Of a DNA stretch of 64,000 nt, positions 63,511-64,000 are shown piece by piece; the first letter of the stretch is position 1, and every line of letters begins with the position of its first letter. The notes below the pieces were generated by a model. The model worked only from the letters and a program-made list of their open reading frames with translations, was not told the DNA's origin and ran no database searches. Made by a program: the position numbers and the translations under genes. Origin of the DNA: Dickeya fangzhongdai (lineage in GTDB: Bacteria > Pseudomonadota > Gammaproteobacteria > Enterobacterales > Enterobacteriaceae); NCBI RefSeq assembly GCF_002812485.1, contig NZ_CP025003.1:1860001-1924000 (forward strand), in the 5' to 3' direction.

Positions 63511-64000
63511 TCAATCGGCCGACGCGCTCTCGCCGATCAACGTGCGGATAACCTGAACGACCTCTTCCACCAGCAGGCTGCGCGCATGTTGGGGCGGGAA
63601 GATCGCCAGATAGGCGACGTCAATCTTCGGTTCAAAGGGTTTGATCAGCAGCGTCGCTTCGCTGGTGCGGGCGGTAATGGCATCGACAATTCCCACCCCT
63701 AATCCGGCGCCCGCCATGACGCAGCAATGGCGCAGCGAGGTTTCGATCGGGCTTTGCAACGCCACATCCTGCGCGGTGATAGCCTGCGCCAACTGTTCCC
63801 GTAACACGGTTTTGCGCCCCGGCAGGATCGAGCGGTAGTGGTTCAGGTCGTCAAGGGTGATACCGGTGCGGCCCGCCAGCGGGTGGGTTGGCGCGACGAC
63901 CGCGACCGCCTGGGCGACGCCCAGCAGGTCGGCCTGCAAGCCCTTGATTGCCGGCGTACTGTTGATAAAACCGATGTCGTACTGGTTGCTCAGCACCATT
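63511..64000 (-). CDS. LysR-type regulator, C-terminal part (cut by window edge)
   Basis: The visible 163 codons are the substrate-binding domain of a LysR-type regulator: AVAVVAPTHPLAGRTGITLD is the second-lobe signature, GAGLGVGIVDAIT the ligand-pocket loop, and the end FPPQHARSLLVEEVVQVI is the usual last helix. The helix-turn-helix lies beyond position 64000, so the methionine near the edge is not the start. Function is unknown. Confidence 0.8.
   Translation of the reverse strand, partial: MVLSNQYDIGFINSTPAIKGLQADLLGVAQAVAVVAPTHPLAGRTGITLDDLNHYRSILPGRKTVLREQLAQAITAQDVALQSPIETSLRHCCVMAGAGLGVGIVDAITARTSEATLLIKPFEPKIDVAYLAIFPPQHARSLLVEEVVQVIRTLIGESASAD

Noticed and set aside
1..64000. CRISPR array, prophage, integrase or tRNA-linked attachment site
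   Set aside because: No regularly spaced repeats, integrase, transposase or tRNA-like sequence was recognised in the window.

Overview
The window is a GC-rich chromosomal segment from an enterobacterium that most resembles Dickeya or a relative (Pectobacteriaceae). The main reasons are a FecB/CbrA-type siderophore ABC operon followed by an RraA-family gene, fdnGHI, a rafRAB-type raffinose locus, dsbG, cdh and plant-polysaccharide-type lyases, all in high-GC enterobacterial coding style. No rRNA, tRNA, CRISPR array, prophage or intact insertion sequence was seen. The genus is inferred from gene content only.

Layout. 1-4.6 kb: ferric siderophore ABC transporter (binding protein, two permeases, ATPase; most like achromobactin CbrABCD) plus an RraA-family lyase. 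4.6-6.3 kb: small AT-richer accessory patch with a HicA/HicB toxin-antitoxin pair and a small GIY-YIG-like protein. 6.3-12.5 kb: a metallo-beta-lactamase-fold hydrolase, then fdnGHI (membrane formate dehydrogenase) behind an FNR/NarL-type promoter; its catalytic residue is cysteine instead of selenocysteine. 12.9-17.5 kb: LacI-type repressor, GH36 alpha-galactosidase and LacY-family permease with two palindromic operators. 17.6-24 kb: papain-like peptidase, a remnant operon (ABC-ATPase tail, FAD oxidoreductase, double GNAT, 2-hydroxyacid dehydrogenase, truncated M20 peptidase), dsbG and a small membrane protein. 24.1-29.2 kb: TetR repressor divergent from a MexJK-like RND pump followed by a decayed outer-membrane-factor start. 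29.3-31.3 kb: EVE-domain protein and a diguanylate cyclase.

31.9-57.5 kb is the most unusual part, an apparent organosulfur and glycan acquisition island. It holds two paralogous modules. Module A (31.9-43.9 kb) has a fused double permease, ExbD, ExbB and TonB in one operon; divergently lie a periplasmic binding protein, a TonB-dependent receptor, a Tat-exported PL26/YetA-like lyase and a DUF6250 protein, closed by a LysR regulator. Module B (51.0-57.5 kb) has an arylsulfotransferase-thioredoxin fusion, an SsuB-type ATPase, a second fused double permease, a paralogous binding protein and a paralogous LysR regulator. Module A has no ATPase in the window, so the single ATPase of module B may serve both. 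Between them lie a 2-oxoglutarate/Fe(II) oxygenase with a MetQNI-type importer, preceded by a possible Cys-rich leader peptide, plus three proteins of unknown function. Fused double permeases next to a binding protein and TonB receptor recall the sulfate-ester (Ats/Sft) uptake systems of Pseudomonas.

57.7-62.2 kb: a Tat-exported polysaccharide-lyase-like protein with FnIII and LamG-like domains and an exported YtcJ-type amidohydrolase, in lower-GC sequence that looks acquired. 62.6-64 kb: CDP-diacylglycerol pyrophosphatase (cdh) and the C-terminal part of a LysR-type regulator cut by the window edge.
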